Source of the DNA: Syngnathus acus
Taxonomy: Eukaryota; Chordata; Actinopteri; Syngnathiformes; Syngnathidae
Assembly (NCBI RefSeq): GCF_901709675.1
Contig: NC_051093.1
Location: forward strand, 10,054,053 to 10,118,052
Reading direction: 5' to 3'
DNA: 64,000 bases
In this document: positions 1 to 23,664 of the stretch, piece after piece
Layout: each line of letters starts with the position of its first letter
Numbering within the stretch: position 1 is the stretch's first letter
Program-made: the position numbers and the translations under genes
Notes under the pieces: generated by a model
The model's database searches: none
Told to the model about the DNA's origin: nothing
The model's input: the letters and a program-made list of their open reading frames with translations, nothing else

Positions 1-16
1 ACGTCCAGAGACTTAC

Positions 17-92
17 TTTGCTCGTCGAATTTCCTGATGATGGTATCAAGGTAAGTGTTCTGGAGGGCGACGTGACCGCGTCTCACGGGCAT
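17..92 (-). CDS. kcnh6: erg-type voltage-gated potassium channel, first coding exon only (kcnh6-like)
   Basis: Reading the minus strand from the ATG at 92, the exon encodes [19 protein letters not shown] followed by RKFDEQ. This is the N-terminal cap that precedes the PAS domain of ether-a-go-go-related (Kv11) channels, where it slows channel deactivation. The exon is 76 bases long and ends one base into a codon at a GTAAGT donor. As I recall, the first coding exon of human KCNH2 also ends at base 76. The rest of the gene lies to the left of the window. The peptide alone cannot separate KCNH2, KCNH6 and KCNH7; I choose KCNH6 because the next genes (map3k3, limd2, strada, ddx42) are its neighbours on human 17q. 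A CCTG array begins only about 120 bases upstream of the ATG. Confidence 0.85.
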
Positions 93-209
93 CTTGACAG
101 CGACGATGATGACAACACATCAACTAAATCGGCATTGGGAAGTGCCAAATTTGGAGTCCGATTTTAAGATGAGTACATGCAAAGCCGCAGGGGGAAAGGG
201 ATGCTGATG

Positions 210-260
<51 letters not shown>

Positions 261-3200
261 CGTGGCTGCCTGCGTGGCTGCCTGCGGGAAGATAATGAAG
301 AGAATGAAGACTGGTTGCCAGGGCGACGAGGGATGCTGGATGCCACACGCCAGTCAAAGAGAAAAATTAGGAAAAGTAGACCAAAGTCCAGATCATTTCA
401 GATATTCGAGCTGCAATTGAAAAAAAACAGCAAATGACACTCGGGAAGTTGTCGCCTTTTTCTCAACGACGTTCTGCATCAAGTTTGTGAGCTAAGAAAG
501 AAGAAGAAGCTCATGTCGGTCAAACGTCGGTTCCATCTACTCTATGCTGCTTTCCACCGTCCCCCTCGGGTTCTCGCAAACCACCGGCGTCAAGTCGGCA
601 AGGACGCAAGGGAGTGGAAATAGCCAGCAGTCGGACTTTCAAAATAAGAGTCCGTCATAACATATTGAGCTCAAATTTGAGGCCCAAAATGTGGCGTGAG
701 AAATGAATAGAATTGAGAATAAACGTTCGGAGGTTATCGACTTCCACGGGGAGTCAATAAAACTGCATTTTTTAATGCTTTTTAAATGCTTTCAATAAAA
801 TTTCAAATGCCAACAATTGAGAGAAAAAAAAAAAAAATCAATAGTTTTATTCTAATTTACTGGAATACTAACAACTTATTTTTAAAGTAAATACAACCAT
901 GAACAGCGCAAGTTCAAGACTAATGTTGGGGAAATACAAAATAAAGATTATTTTTCGGAAGGAAATGCAATTTTGTTTGGTAATATGGACCTAGCAAATT
1001 CCGCTGTTGAACTCAAAGTGTCATGTCCGTGTGTAGTTGATTTTGAAAGTCTAGTCATGCATTGTGACGGCTGGTAGTGCGGCTTGACACTGGTCTTTCT
1101 TGTCAGTGACAGAGTGCAGACCCTCATCAGCCTGTTTCACGCCACATCACAGCTCTGAAAATAGCAGCATCCAAGCTCCATGTGCGCCCACCGTCGTCGC
1201 ACTTGTGCTGGCTGGCTGGCCGCCGCCGCGGCGATAAGCCGCCATTGTGTTTGCCAAGTTGAGCACAACACAATTCAACTTTTTCACCTTCAATCCTTTC
1301 ACAGCGACACTCACTCAGCATCTCGGCGCTATTCTGAGATAGAACAGACCCTCTTTGAAAGGTTGCCGCCGACAAGAGAGACGAGGGGCAACGTTTGCCA
1401 CGTGCGTTAGTTAGCTAGCTTAGCATTGGCTAAACAAGCAACATGCCTAGCTAGCTGAAAACATTGACTTACGTCAAGTTGTCTTGTTTTACTACAGAAA
1501 GGTTGTCTGAAATTGTAACTATGATCAAACTCAGCTCATTGCGTTACACGTCCACACGTCCAGGCCTACAATTCAAATCGTAAAAAAATCCGACCTGTTT
1601 GTCCGTGTCCTTCTGGGAATGTTGCGTTGGCAACACGGTCATCACTTGTCGCCTACTTTCTTGCAGGACCTGATGGGAAGCAAAAGGTTTGGATGGACCT
1701 GGACTTGTTATCAGGCTGGAATTCCTTCAGCATCATCACCACCCTGAGAGCCTTCATTCCTGCGATAACAACTGGACACAACACATAGTAGTGGACCCCA
1801 AACATACAATCATGTCTTTATATTTACAATTGGGAGGTGGAGGTAGTTTCAAGCAGGAACAGACAGATTCCCTTTCATTTTATCCTTACTTCTTGTTTCC
1901 TCCTCTGACATTTGGCCCACTCTTTATTTGCCTTTTAACGGCAGACATGATTCCCAACTATTTACCCTTGAAAATGAGATGCAGAATTCCCTTCATATTT
2001 GTCACGATATTTCCGATGACATTGGTCAACTTTTTTGGTGGCAAAAAAAACGGTGTTATGTCACAGCAGATTGTATTGGACTAATGTCACGATGAGCCGC
2101 GGCACAGGAATAATCATCTCTTCTATTCCTAACTGGCAGAAAGGCAGGAAAAACGCCTCCTCGGGATTCACACGGGAGGCCGAGTGTCGGGGGTCTTCGC
2201 GTGAAGTGTCAAATAAACAGGCGTAACCATGGCAACCGCTACAGACGGCGCAGACCTCCCTCTCATTAGTGGTCGTCTACCAGCCTTCCCCTTTCTTTTT
2301 CTATCTGCCAAAAAGATGGCTGCTTATTCGATGTACCTCAATACATTTGTCCAACCAAGCGCGCGCACAGAATGGACACTACATTAGGAACGCTACGTCA
2401 TCTAATCATAATACAGTTGCTTATTACTCATTTCCAGAGGCAAGTGCGCATTTTCAGGCATTTCATAATGCACACTCATGAGAGTTTAAACTTCAAGACC
2501 GTCTCCATTTGTTTTCATCCAAGTAACGCCGCAGCCCAATTTCATGTCATTAACGATCAAACAAAACACAACCAGCCCTTTTCCAAAACCATTTCTTTTA
2601 TTCTAGAAGACACTTGATGTCTTTGTAGATAGACATGAAATGAATTCAACTCTGCTTTGTGTAAAATACATTTTGACCTTGCACGGCAAGTCTCGTCACG
2701 TCGATAAATACATGGACATCATATAGAAATGTGTTAACTAGCTCATGTTCATAAAGCATTTGAGCATCTAGCCTCTACATTCAGCCACAAGGCAAAACAT
2801 TAGGTACACCTGCTAATGACTCAAACTTTGAATACTCATCCAAAATGAAATGCTATCATTGCTTTCTCAATGCAACTTCATTTGCATTGCACTTTAAAAT
2901 AACCATTTTATCGGAAACATTTTCTGTTATTATTGTGGTTATGGATAGCTTATAAAACAATTGATATGGTGCAGGTATACCTAATGTTGCGGCCGCCGCA
3001 TGGCCATGGTGAACATAGTCGTCATTTGGCTCAATCGTCAAACATCCGGCATGCTCTTGAAGTATATCTGAAAAGTGAGAATGCAAATTCAAATGTCCAT
3101 TTTTAACAATGTCATTCGATCGAAATGTTGTCCGTGTCCCCGAACAGAACCCGGCCAGCCAGTTTTTTCCCCCCTGCATGTAAATAAAAAGAAAGGAGAT

Positions 3201-3862
3201 ATGTATCCTTGGCACATTTGCAAGACCAGCTGCTTTCTACCCATTCTTTTTCAAAATACCACCTACTCCAGTATAAAATATATAAAATCCAAGTGAGCAG
3301 GCATAGGTGCATAAAAAAAAAAAATCACATTTAAAGTAAATACAAATCGAATTGATGACATTCTTTTTTTTTTTGTTTTTAAAGAAAGTGCATCTGGTTA
3401 GATAACGTTTGACTGTTAAAGCTTTGTTCTTACGGCCTTTGTCCTTGAAACTCTAAACTAACATAGAAATGTGATCATCAGCCTCCATTAAGGTTACCAT
3501 AAAGAGGATTTGGCGACCTCAAGTGGTGATGTTGTACACTGCATCCAGTAACAAGGGCAGCAGGTTCATTCCTGGTTACATGGCGCAAACAACCTTCTAC
3601 TGCCTTTTCCAACACTACGCAAGCCCTGAAATAACAACCAACCAAGCAATCAATCAATGCTTAAGTACAAAAAGTCAACAACTTGCATTTCTTTCCTTCA
3701 TAAACAAACACCAATGTCAAAAGATCTTCCAAGCCAAACACCTCAATTCCCCAGTCGGGTGCATGTCACTGCAGTGCAAATGAAAGACATTTCAAGTTTG
3801 AAGCAGCGACAGCATTTGTTTAGCACAGCCCACCTGCCCCCTTGCCACACGCTCCATCCAAG
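93..3862. other. intergenic: kcnh6 promoter side and map3k3 3' UTR side
   Basis: No coding exon could be supported here. The left part must hold the kcnh6 5' UTR and promoter, because the gene reads leftwards from 92. The right part must hold the map3k3 3' UTR, because that gene also reads leftwards and stops at 3863. A minus-strand AATAAA (plus TTTATT near 2595) is a possible map3k3 polyadenylation signal but is not proven. There is a GC-rich patch near 1180-1260. The long open frames across 1689-2084 and 2856-3215 show no recognisable protein. Confidence 0.5.
211..285. repeat. CCTG/CAGG tetranucleotide array in the kcnh6 upstream region
   Basis: About a dozen perfect CCTG units are followed by units interrupted by CGTGG. 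The array makes several reading frames open by chance. It lies in what should be the 5' UTR or proximal promoter of kcnh6. Confidence 0.9.
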
Positions 3863-7384
<3,522 letters not shown>

Positions 7385-7497
7385 CTGGCCAAAAACAAAG
7401 GCGACAAACATTTGCTATGTTATTTTCTCAAATGAATGATCGTTTTCAGATGAAGTGTCGGGGTATCAAATTTCACACTGCTGGTGTCTATAATTCC

Positions 7498-7592
7498 CTG
7501 CCAGCCTGCCAGCCTGCGTGGCTGCCTGCCTGCGTGGCTGCCTGCGTGCGTGACTGCCTGCCTGCCTGCCTGCCAGCCTGCGTGGCTGCCAG

Positions 7593-7632
<40 letters not shown>

Positions 7633-7827
7633 CCAGCCTGCGTGGCTGCCTGCCTGCCTGCCTGCCTGCCTGCGTGCGTGACTGCGTGACTGCGTGACTG
7701 CGTGACTGCGTGACTGCCTGCCTGCCTGCCTGCCTGCCTGCCAGCCTGCGTGGCTGCCAGCCTGCCTGCCTGCCTGCCTGCCTGCCTGCGTGGCTGCCTG
7801 CGTGGCTGCCTGCGTGGCTGCCTGCCT
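7498..7827. repeat. 330-bp CCTG-family array with GTGGCTGC interruptions in map3k3 intron 1
   Basis: Runs of CCTG alternate with CAGC, CGTGGCTG and CGTGACTG variants, so the array is compound and partly ordered. It lies directly upstream of the first placed map3k3 exon. All the long open frames across it, on both strands, are simple-repeat artefacts (LPAC or GRQA repeats). Confidence 0.95.
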
Positions 7828-9439
7828 CTGTGTCATCAACGTTGAGCAAAAGCTGCTTTTTGATGTGCCACGTTTGAAATGCCGGCAGGTTTTTTGCCTC
7901 GCAAGTTGAGCAAACATTTGCTTTTGTGTAGCTTGGACCAACATCACAGTCAGGAGAAGAAGAAGTCCACGAAACACGATCCTTCACGCGCAGGAGTCTG
8001 GGTTAGACGCTCTGACGGGGGCTGCAGGTTTTTTTCCAAATAGATCCGTTTTGTGTTGTCTGCCTTTCGGTGTACGTACTTACTCATTGCGGCGACGCTG
8101 GCGGGGTCTTCAAAGCTTCAAAATTGCTGCCAGTCCAACTGCGGAACCACAAAATAACAACATTGGAGTTGAAAACGAAGCTTTTTGGTGATGTTTTCCC
8201 TCCAGGAGGATGTAAGAAGACAAAAGGTTATCAGGCAGACAGTGCAACAATTGTCAGGATGTGAGAGGGCTGCCATCTTGGCCAAGTAAAGCCGACCGGC
8301 GGGAGGGAACGTCACATAACGTAAAACTGAGACATTCTTAGCACGCCAGTCAGGCTGGGCCATTATGGAGAAAGTAGTAATTACGATTTTTCTAATTGAT
8401 ACTGAAAGCGCAATTGATAAAAATGATTCTGCCTTTAATTCAGAAAACGGATGGATTCAATTCAAGATTATTTGTATCGCACTTTATCATACAAAATGCA
8501 ACTCAAAGTGCTGCACTGCACTGCACTGCACTGCTCAGAATTTGTCTGGACTGTTTTATCTCCCAAAAATGAGTCCGTATCATTTTGAATAGCGTCTGCC
8601 CGCAACTGATATACAATAGCCGGTGCACTGCCAGCAATTACCGTGTTATGTACTGTCTCTGCTGCACTGCCAGTAATTAATCTGACGCGCCGCTTGTTTT
8701 GTCCGAAGGCTACGGTAGCATGCATCGTCAGTAAACTCGTAAAGGGCATCAGAACCCGTGGCCTTCAGAACAAGCCGTCGCCTTCTGGGTAATAATCCAA
8801 CCACAGGAATGGCGGGCGGGCGAGTCCGCCAGCGGCCGGCCGGCCGGCCCTTTGCCACGTTGCTTTCAAGCATCCGTCGCTTGGCATAAACGGCAGCAAG
8901 GAAGGTGTTTACAGGCCACGGAGGTGGTTACTTCAGGGAATGCTGGGAATTAGCAGGCTAGAAGATGCCCACTGTTGACGGCTGACTTGGCTCCTGATTC
9001 TCATTAGCTGCTAAGCGGAATGTGGGGAATTTTGGATGCAGAGGAGGAAGTAGTTGTACCAAGCCACTCTGCTATACCAGCTTTATTTTCCTTGTATCGT
9101 GTTTCCAGGACCGCTGGGATTTACAAGGATTCCAAGGAGTTGTTTAGTCTGAAGCTGTTTTTCCCAGTCGACATCTCATTCCCCCACCCATCTCATGACA
9201 AGAAGTCGTCTTGTTATCTATCGCATTGCACGCCAACCTGCTACGCGGGCGGGAGGAGGACTACCTTGTCAGCGTAGACAATTGTTCCAAAACAGCCAAC
9301 ATTGGCCTTAGCCGTTTTCATCTTTTCATGGTTTTAGTACGCAGTGGTTCATTTGTTTTTACATTTGGATTAAGAGTTTATAAATGCTAATAACGTTAAC
9401 ATCAATGAGTAAGTCTTTTAGACGTCGGTATTTTACTGA

Positions 9440-9555
9440 TAGTTATTTACTCATAGTTCAGTCGTTTATTTTATGCACTGATCGGTTGGCACTTTTTAAA
9501 TTTCGTTGTACATGTGTGACAATGACAATAAAGATCGATTCTATTCTATTCTAAT
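9440..9555 (+). mobile_element. 3' tail of a fish non-LTR retrotransposon (L2/Maui-like)
   Basis: The stretch reads TTTATTTTATGCACTGATC, then GCACTTTTTAAATTTCGTTG, then GACAATGACAATAAAGATCG, and ends in short ATTCT repeats. From memory this is the widespread 3' end of an L2-like family in teleosts. Only the tail is present, as expected for 5'-truncated copies. Family assignment is from recall and was not checked against a repeat library. Confidence 0.5.
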
Positions 9556-11760
9556 TGCATTGACACATTTATGACGTGACAATTGTGACATAATGTTGAC
9601 CAAAAATGTGAACATTTTGGGCTTGAACTTGAGTCTAATTTACTTATCCCATGCAAGTGCTAATGAGGCCATTTTCGAGAAGTCTTGTGGCATCATTAAT
9701 ACGCCTGACGTCACAAATATTTCCTCACCTGAGTCTCTCCTCCTCCCGCCCGCGATGACAGGTGTCAAGGTGGTTGTGCGCGCGCGCGCATCCTCCTCAC
9801 TCAGAGGACAGGGGCACGCGCCGCCAGGTAGAGCGCATGCGTGGAAGATGCCATTTAGTTGCCCACAGGGGGTCCGTAATTGACAGTTCCCTCCTAGGTA
9901 GGAATGGGGGCGTCACGTTGGGGATTCAGATGGGGAGCAATCCTTTGGAGGAGCTACGGAGGCTGACATGTTGTGAAAACATGCAAAACACGTTCCGGAT
10001 ACACATCTGGAGGTGCACAAATAAGGTGTCCCGTTCAATTAATTACTTTTATGGGGTCCATTTTGGAACACAATAAAAAAAAATAATAATAATAATAATA
10101 AACGGGCAGAGAGGTGACGGGAGCCGATTAGGGTCAAACCACGTCAGCTCTCTGAGTATGTCGGCTGCTTCGTGACCGAACTAAACGACAGCAAACTTTG
10201 GTCTTTCAAAGACCAGATCTCGAAAAACCTTGGCACGAAACAAATAGTCAATCATTACTTTTCCCGACCAAAACAAAGCACAAAATCAATTCCAAGAAAC
10301 TACCTCCAACTTCCTGCCAGACAGAAAAAAAGACATTACCACCGGAACTCGTTTATCAGCTTCCAAACTATCCTGGAAAAGGATCCCACCGACCTTACGT
10401 CCTTGACGCTCAAAGTGTCACAATCATTTGTTGTCTAAGTAGTCCAAAATACATCATTAAATTCCGAAAGATTTAGCAATTGTTCACTGACTACACGAAC
10501 GCTGTGAACGCGCGGAGTTACTTCTTCGATGCGTGTGAAGTGTGAATGCAAAGGCGCGCACCGCCGCTTGGTTGGGCGGAGCAACAATGACGTGAGCCTG
10601 TGATGCCTCCGGGAACACTCGGAAATCCAAGAGCTACACTGGAAAATAAATACAATGAAAGGTTGACGTGCCCCCTTTCATGTTTTACACAGTCAAATTT
10701 AAAATGAGTCATTTTGCAATTTGATGACCCAGCCATAAAATGAGACATGATTCAAATCAACACCAGCATTTTTATTTTCTCCAAAAGCATGTAGAAAAAA
10801 GAAAAACATGACAAATGCTCAAAATATCGAGGAGTAGAAGGAAGGGTGCTAAAATTGTAATAAAAAGTGAAATAAAAACAAGGGACCAGGAAAAAGACTA
10901 CAAAGCGCAGTCCGAGCGTTCTTTTGCTTATAAGGCCACCTCAAACCGCAGCTCAAGTGTGTAACATAAAAAAAAAAATAAAAAAAAATCACATTGACAA
11001 AAGAAGGCATACATTTCAAACAATGAAAAGTCCACGAGAACGAACCTATACATTTCTGTCACCTGACCAAAGTGACGTTCACAGATGTTGTACCTTGGCG
11101 AGTGTCAAGACAAAACAAAAGACAGCATTTTCCACATACAGTACAATAACTTTGATTTTAAAGCAGTCAAGGGTTAAAAAGTCATCACACACACACACAC
11201 AAAGGATGTAGGAGCAGAGTAAGAAGTATTATACATTATTTTGTGGAGGTGTGAGTGGGGGCTGCTGGTTACGTGGGAAATGTCGTCTACGTTTGGAAAG
11301 GCATGATCAGGACATGTAGACATAATTAGTTCTAAGGCTTCTCTTTAAAAAAATGCAAATATCAATCTGTTTTATTGATCACAGCATGCTCGATTCACAG
11401 TAACAAAATCAACCGAGTCATTCAAGTGTCAGCCGAGTCCCTAAAAGGAGTTTTTACTTTTACACAAGACATTAAAATTCGATTTAATTGTCGGTCAATC
11501 CAAAATGGAGACCGCAAACGGAGGCAACTTTGACTAAAAAGGCATTAAAAAAAAGTTCAGTCGTTAACTATTCTTCCTCAGACGATCCAGCACGTCAGCA
11601 GCACGTCTGCACCGGCTGTCATACATGCAGCATGCGCTAGCTACTCTTTTTAAAGAGGGAGGGGGCACCACTTCATGAAGGAATAGGTCCAGGTGCCAAT
11701 GGCTTAGGCAGTCAGCATCTTGGTTCTTTGCCAGCCACGTAGACATTAAATGCTCTAACA

Positions 11761-11885
11761 CAGGGGTCTCAAAGTCCAGTCCTCGGACTCGCGCATTCCT
11801 CCATGTTTTCCAAGTTTCCCTCGTTCAACACACCTGATTCAATGATCAGGCTCCTGCAGAACGTGAGGATGAACTGATCATTTGA
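11761..11885. mobile_element. fragment of a hAT-like non-autonomous DNA element
   Basis: The segment starts with CAGGGGTCTCAAA, a typical hAT terminal sequence. It continues with a stretch familiar from many teleost genomes (GTTCAACACACCTGATTCAA). TCTAACA occurs immediately before it (11754-11760) and again just after it (11886-11892), which could be a target-site duplication. The expected inverted CCCCTG end is missing, so the copy is partial or the flanking match is chance. Confidence 0.5.
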
Positions 11886-12410
11886 TCTAACAGTACCACC
11901 CTTGCATTTAGGTCAGAGTGCCGTGGGATTTTTCTATTGTAAAGGTTGTCAAACTGGATTTGGGGAAGCTTTCACATGATTGGAATGATTGAAATGACAG
12001 ATGGCACCAATGTGTGCTGGGTGTTTTGGGGCCATTGGGGGGGGGTCACAAATCACAACAGACCACAGCGCTATGTACAGATAAATTCACTAAACAAGCA
12101 ATCCCAGTGCTTGGATACGACATAAAACCAATCGTTATGACTTTAAAGGCCCATCCAGTGGTTAAAATAAGGCCGATGGGATGCGACCACATGCAATGAA
12201 GACGGACGGCCGACACTCCCAAAACGCAAAATCATTCAAGAAAGAATAAGAATTTCCAAAAAGACGCGAGGTAACTTTACAGTACCCTGTTTGATTCCGG
12301 CAGAGCGCTCGGGACCGCTGCGGATCATTATTGTAACATGTTTGTAGAAAATCCTTGGGTGACACTGCCAATAAAGAGCCTGGATAGTTTTGACCTGAGT
12401 GCGAGTGCAT

Positions 12411-12445
12411 GTGTGTGTGTGTGTGTGTGGGTGTGTGGGTGTAAA
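12411..12445. repeat. GT microsatellite downstream of limd2
   Basis: An imperfect GT dinucleotide run, with GGGT interruptions, in the probable limd2 3' UTR or downstream region. Confidence 0.85.
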
Positions 12446-12589
12446 ACAGTGTACCTGCTGACGTGATTAAATAGGTGCAAGTCATTTATAAAAATAACAA
12501 CAATAAGAAAGAAACAAATTACAGCATGGTAAGATTTCCCCTCGCCTTTGCTGAGAAGGCTTTTGGTCACAATCAATTAGCTGGGACTA

Positions 12590-16467
<3,878 letters not shown>

Positions 16468-17753
16468 CTGGGCGTTTTTCAGGGGAAACTCTGGCCGGTA
16501 AACGTGGTCTCAATTCAGCGCTCTGGGTGGGTTTTTGTTGAGGGCGAGGCGATGCGATGCGATGCCGGTGAGGCGAGCGGGCGGGTTGTAGAGCGAGCGA
16601 GCGAGCGTGCGTCTGTCTTCCTCTGTCGGTCGGTTTTCAACAGCCAGCTTTTTACTCCCCCCGCCCTCCCAGCAGGAGGACGTCGCAGGCCATTGGCTGG
16701 ATTCTCCTTGAGAGGCATTGACGAGAATCAGCCAACTCAAACGTCATATGGCTTTAATGCCTTTATAATTAAAAAAAACAAGTAGGGTCATATTTCCAAT
16801 AATCATATACAAGATGTCTTCATAAACCCTCGTTGGTAAGCCTTAATGTAAAGTATTGACGTATTTCGTTCGTTTTTATTCCATCGCTGCTGAAATGGTG
16901 AAGATTCCACTTTCCCCGCCCCGCCGCACTTCAGCAGATAGTAAACAATTGATCAAAACTAATCATCAGGCTGTTTACTGTGTCAAATAAAACAGAAGAA
17001 AGCCAATTCCACATTGTGTATTCAAAAGTCTCATCAACTGTTAGGCCGCCACCGCATGAAAGTACAGAAAAAAACCATCTCGTGTGTTTTCAAAAGAGTC
17101 TTTAATAATCAAAACATCATATTTTGCATGAATGAATGAACACGAGAAAGACTGGTGAAAAGCATACCAGAAGAAACCAGGGGAAGGCACTTCACTACAA
17201 CTCAAATACAAGAAATGTTTGATATTCTCACAGAGCATTTCTTTCTATTAACAAACAGTAACATTAGCTTTGTTTGATGAAAAAATGAAAAACACACAAT
17301 CAGTCCAGTTTTTAATCAGGGGGAGGACAACATGAACTAACCTGAATAAGGTGTACTGTAGGGAGGAGCCCTTGGGGGAGGGGGCGGTCCAATTTAAATT
17401 CTGCAAGCAATATCGATGAGTGCAGACAAAATGCAAATTTGTACAGCTCTGGAAAAAAATGAAGAGCAAAATTGCTAATTTTGCATCAATCCATTATCTG
17501 AAGCACTTGTCGTCATTTTTGTTTCATTGTCTAAACTGCTCACGACATACCACCCAAATTCCAAATAGAAGTATTGCATTTGCAAGTCCAGTGTTTTTTA
17601 GGTCTATTTTTTCCCAGAGCTGTCGAGGTCACAATGAAATGTTTTGCCTCCCTATGTCATGTGTGGCGTTCAGCACTATTGCTCGACGCTACGGATGAAG
17701 CGGTCTTGACGGGCTTTATACAGTGGCTGCATTTCTCTGCAATGTTTTCCCCA
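16468..17753. other. limd2 promoter and ddx42 3' UTR
   Basis: The left 200 bases are GC-rich and suit the limd2 promoter and 5' UTR. The remainder should be the ddx42 3' UTR. A minus-strand AATAAA (plus TTTATT at 16875-16880) is a plausible polyadenylation signal for ddx42, giving a 3' UTR of about 0.9 kb. Confidence 0.5.
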
Positions 17754-22397
<4,644 letters not shown>

Positions 22398-23664
22398 GGC
22401 TGAGCTGTGTGGAATATAATTCAATGAATGATTTGCCTTACTTATTCAAATAGCAATAACATGATCATTCATTGCTTAGAGTTTGACGCAGACAGTTATA
22501 AACATTGTTAGGTGTATGAGAATATTGACGGATCCCTTTGGAACAGCAAGAACATACTTATTGCTGTATCAATACCTTTCTAACAGCATGTGAATCGAAA
22601 CGGAATATTTGTAAATTATTGAACTGGACGCCATTTTGGCAACCTAAGGGTCCCTAATAAAGTGTCCAGCGTTGAGATCCCCGAATTGCTACGTTAGATG
22701 CACTTATTTAATCACAATTCTTTGCTTCAGCGGCGTTCTGGACACAATTACGGTATTGCAGCAGTTCAAGCAACCTCAATTCCACTTTAAAAATAGATCG
22801 CTTACGTACGGCTTTAAACATTAAACTGGAACTGCGATGAATCGCCTGCTGAAGGTAATATACGACGTACAATCCAAATCCAAATCCAAAACGATAACAA
22901 ATACCATCCAAAACCAGACAAATGCTTATATCGAGGGCTTTTTTTTAATATATAAAATCCATGCGCAACGTGCACAATAACGATATTTAGCATTAGCATT
23001 TGCTTGCTCGACAGCCCACGAACTTAGGCCGTAATGAGTGTGAGCATGCAATCTCCATGCATGTGGCGTGATACAATAATGTGCATTTTACACGAAAATA
23101 ACATATTACACTTTGCATTTGGCACGCACGCCGTATTTTCCTTAGTTTACCTGCTTGCTGATTTCCTACAAAAGAGCCGTTAAACTGTTTATACAGCGAA
23201 GTAACAACGCCTTTCGTCATCAATCTGCGCCTCCTGTGTTTGCACTCCCTCCCATATGACGTATGTGATACGCGACAGCGGTTAGCTGTTAGCGCCGAAG
23301 AACTGAGGAGGATGGCGAGCTCGTCGAGTTACGTCAAAGTCGAATTTTAGTCAACTCGTTGCTATCCCCAACGTTGTACGAATTAGACGGTGAGTGAAAA
23401 CGCTAAGTACACCGTTATAGCGAAATGAAGAAGAGTCGCTAGCGGGTTTAGCTAACAGTTCAGCGGGTGTTAGCACCGCTGGCCTGCGCACTTCACCATG
23501 ACAACCGAGCAGCTGCGGCGACTGATTGACTCATTTTTATGATGTTGCATTTTAGAGCTTCGGAGTCGTTCACCTATATGTATTTATGTATATAATCACG
23601 TTTACGTTGCTTTCACAGGGATTCCCAGGACGCGGTTACAACATTAGATGAAACAAAAGGATCA
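22398..23664. promoter_or_regulatory. divergent promoter region between ddx42 and strada
   Basis: ddx42 reads left and strada reads right from this interval. On the minus strand a GTAAAC donor after GCAAGCAG at 23152 suggests a ddx42 non-coding exon of about 23152-23230. On the plus strand a GTGAGT donor at 23390 suggests a strada non-coding exon of about 23290-23389. The two transcription starts would then lie within roughly 100 bases of each other. The strada ATG exon begins after the TTTCACAG acceptor at 23618. Confidence 0.6.
23312..23350 (+). CDS. upstream open reading frame in the strada 5' leader
   Basis: A twelve-codon frame starting ATGGCGAGCTCG and ending TAG lies in the predicted non-coding first exon of strada. 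It has G at +4 and G at -3, a favourable context. It ends before the splice donor. If the exon model is right it could lower translation of strada; nothing shows that the peptide itself matters. Confidence 0.35.
   Translation: MASSSSYVKVEF

Noticed and set aside
7420-7987. Two long overlapping minus-strand frames (173-185 residues) rich in GRQA/GSHAG repeats
   Set aside because: They are translations of the CCTG microsatellite. A four-base repeat stays open in all three frames, and no non-repeat part resembles a protein.
9780-9850. CGCGCGCG-rich stretch as the map3k3 first exon
   Set aside because: No ATGG followed by a splice donor could be found on the minus strand here, so I left exon 1 unplaced.
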